From Gabonibacter massiliensis (lineage in GTDB: Bacteria; Bacteroidota; Bacteroidia; Bacteroidales; Marinifilaceae): DNA of 64,000 nt. The notes beneath the pieces were generated by a model that did no database searches, had not been told where the DNA came from, and was given only the letters and a program-made list of their open reading frames with translations. Numbering within the stretch: position 1 is the stretch's first letter; every line of letters starts with the position of its first letter. Of the stretch, positions 62,974-64,000 are shown one piece after another. A program made the position numbers and the translations under genes. The stretch lies in assembly GCA_001487125.1 (NCBI GenBank), contig LN913013.1, forward strand, positions 124,001-188,000, in the 5' to 3' direction.

Positions 62974-64000
62974 ATGCCGAGACGGATTTTATATACTTTA
63001 TTATTTTGCGGGCTGATCGTTTTTCCGCTTTCGGCTCAGGTCGATAGTGCATTGCAAAAATTACTCTCTACACCCGGTTTAAAGCATGCTGCTATCGGAA
63101 TATCTGTAAAGCGGGTGGGCGATCAAAAAATCATAAGTGCATATCGTTCGGAAACAGCCTTAATACCTGCCTCTGTTACAAAGTTGTTCTGTACGGCTCT
63201 GAGTTTGCAAAAGGTGGGTCCGGCCTATACTTTTTCTACCCCCGTCACCTATACGGGAGAGTTAGCAAATGGGATTCTGAAAGGAAATATTGTGATTGAG
63301 GCGGGAGGAGATCCTTGTTTGGATTCCCGTTACTTCCCTGCCCGACGTTTTATGGATACGCTTATTCAAGCCATAAAGATATTGGGGATCCATCGGATAG
63401 AGGGGACAGTTGTCATTCGTGAACAGGCTCGAGTGGAAATTCCGGGGTCTTGGTTATGGGAAGATATAGCCAATTATTACGGGGCGCTTTATCATTCTTT
63501 TAATTATCGGGACAATTTATATACTGTTACGTTGAGACCGGAAAGAACTGCGGGAATGGCAAAAATTATTTCTGTAGTTCCTTCGATAAATGTGGAATTT
63601 GTAAATCGGGTAACGGTTTCCGATCTGAAAAAAGAGGAGGTTTGGATTTATGGCGGTCCTTACACGGGGAAACTATTGTTAAAAGGAAATATAACCGCGA
63701 AATCTTCTTCCTTTGAAGTGAAGGGAGCCATGCATCGCCCTGCTGAAACCTTTTGTGATGAGTTGAAGAGGCGGTTGAGACGACAGGGAATAGCAATAGG
63801 CGATACGTCCGTATCCGGAGATTCCGTGCATCCTCTGCATACTTTTATCTCTCCGACCGTAGAAGAGATTGTTTTTTACACGAATAAGAGGAGCATAAAT
63901 TTATTTGCGGAAGCTTTAGGTAAGTTGGTCAGTTCTGACCGTTTCGAACAGGAGGTAAAGGAGCGTTTAGCGGGAATGGCGATTGATACGGCCGGAATTA
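62974..64000 (+). CDS. dacB: D-alanyl-D-alanine carboxypeptidase/endopeptidase, PBP4 type (cut by window edge)
   Basis: The first 342 codons are visible from ATG at 62974, 9 bases after the xseB stop. A signal peptide (MPRRILYTLLFCGLIVFPLSAQ) is followed by VDSALQKLLSTPGLKHAAIGI. The catalytic motif SVTK lies in ALIPASVTKLFCTAL, and SIN in TNKRSINLFAEALG is the second motif; the KTG motif would lie beyond the window. The large insert between these motifs is typical of class C PBP4 enzymes. It trims or cleaves peptidoglycan crosslinks in the periplasm. Confidence 0.93.
   Translation, partial: MPRRILYTLLFCGLIVFPLSAQVDSALQKLLSTPGLKHAAIGISVKRVGDQKIISAYRSETALIPASVTKLFCTALSLQKVGPAYTFSTPVTYTGELANGILKGNIVIEAGGDPCLDSRYFPARRFMDTLIQAIKILGIHRIEGTVVIREQARVEIPGSWLWEDIANYYGALYHSFNYRDNLYTVTLRPERTAGMAKIISVVPSINVEFVNRVTVSDLKKEEVWIYGGPYTGKLLLKGNITAKSSSFEVKGAMHRPAETFCDELKRRLRRQGIAIGDTSVSGDSVHPLHTFISPTVEEIVFYTNKRSINLFAEALGKLVSSDRFEQEVKERLAGMAIDTAGI

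Noticed and set aside
1-64000. CRISPR arrays, tRNA genes, insertion sequences, prophage
   Set aside because: No regularly spaced repeats, cloverleaf sequences, transposase or phage proteins were recognised on reading both strands; very diverged cases cannot be excluded by eye.

Overview
The window looks like chromosome of a Bacteroidota bacterium of the order Bacteroidales. The evidence is three SusC/SusD outer-membrane uptake loci with ECF sigma/FecR regulation, lipoproteins of families found mainly in this phylum (DUF4843, PKD-like, DUF4302, LruC), promoters of the Bacteroides type (TTTG, about 20 nt, TAnnTTTG) and few Shine-Dalgarno sequences. The gene families suggest a relative of Odoribacter or Butyricimonas, but that placement is inference. 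No rRNA, tRNA, CRISPR array, transposase or phage gene was recognised.

Bases 1-15800 hold two paralogous copies of one uptake module. Copy A has a SusC C-terminus cut by the window edge, then SusD, DUF4843 and PKD-like lipoproteins. Copy B has complete SusC, SusD, DUF4843 and PKD-like genes. Between them lie a nitroreductase, an ECF sigma factor, a convergent KamA-family radical SAM enzyme and a FecR anti-sigma factor that leads into copy B.

Bases 15800-28300 are mixed housekeeping and envelope genes: pirin, a TlpA-like thioredoxin, an orphan multi-PAS histidine kinase, an LruC-domain lipoprotein, a large zinc metalloprotease, a transglutaminase-like lipoprotein and a small monooxygenase. 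Two intergenic stretches here hold decayed genes: the C-terminal half of an EamA-type transporter and the N-terminus of a SusC-like receptor. A 57-codon ORF lies beside the second.

Bases 28360-37620 are a complete minus-strand locus: ECF sigma, FecR, SusC, SusD, a Mx1-type zinc peptidase lipoprotein and a DUF4302 lipoprotein. Next come rclC-rclA homologues (reactive chlorine resistance) with an upstream AraC-family regulator, then an unassigned polytopic membrane protein. An apparent non-coding transcript of about 340 nt with its own promoter and strong terminator precedes the next region.

Bases 42430-58755 are the division and cell wall (dcw) cluster: mraZ, rsmH, ftsL, ftsI, murE, mraY, murD, ftsW, murG, murC, ftsQ, ftsA and two different ftsZ genes in tandem. 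A three-repeat MraZ operator lies in front. A DEAD-box helicase, engB, xseA, xseB and a PBP4-type carboxypeptidase cut by the window edge follow. The most unusual points are the tandem ftsZ pair with a run of ten G in the second GTPase loop, the candidate RNA, the altered substrate pocket of the KamA-like enzyme, and the transglutaminase-like protein with a second, Cys-to-Ser domain.
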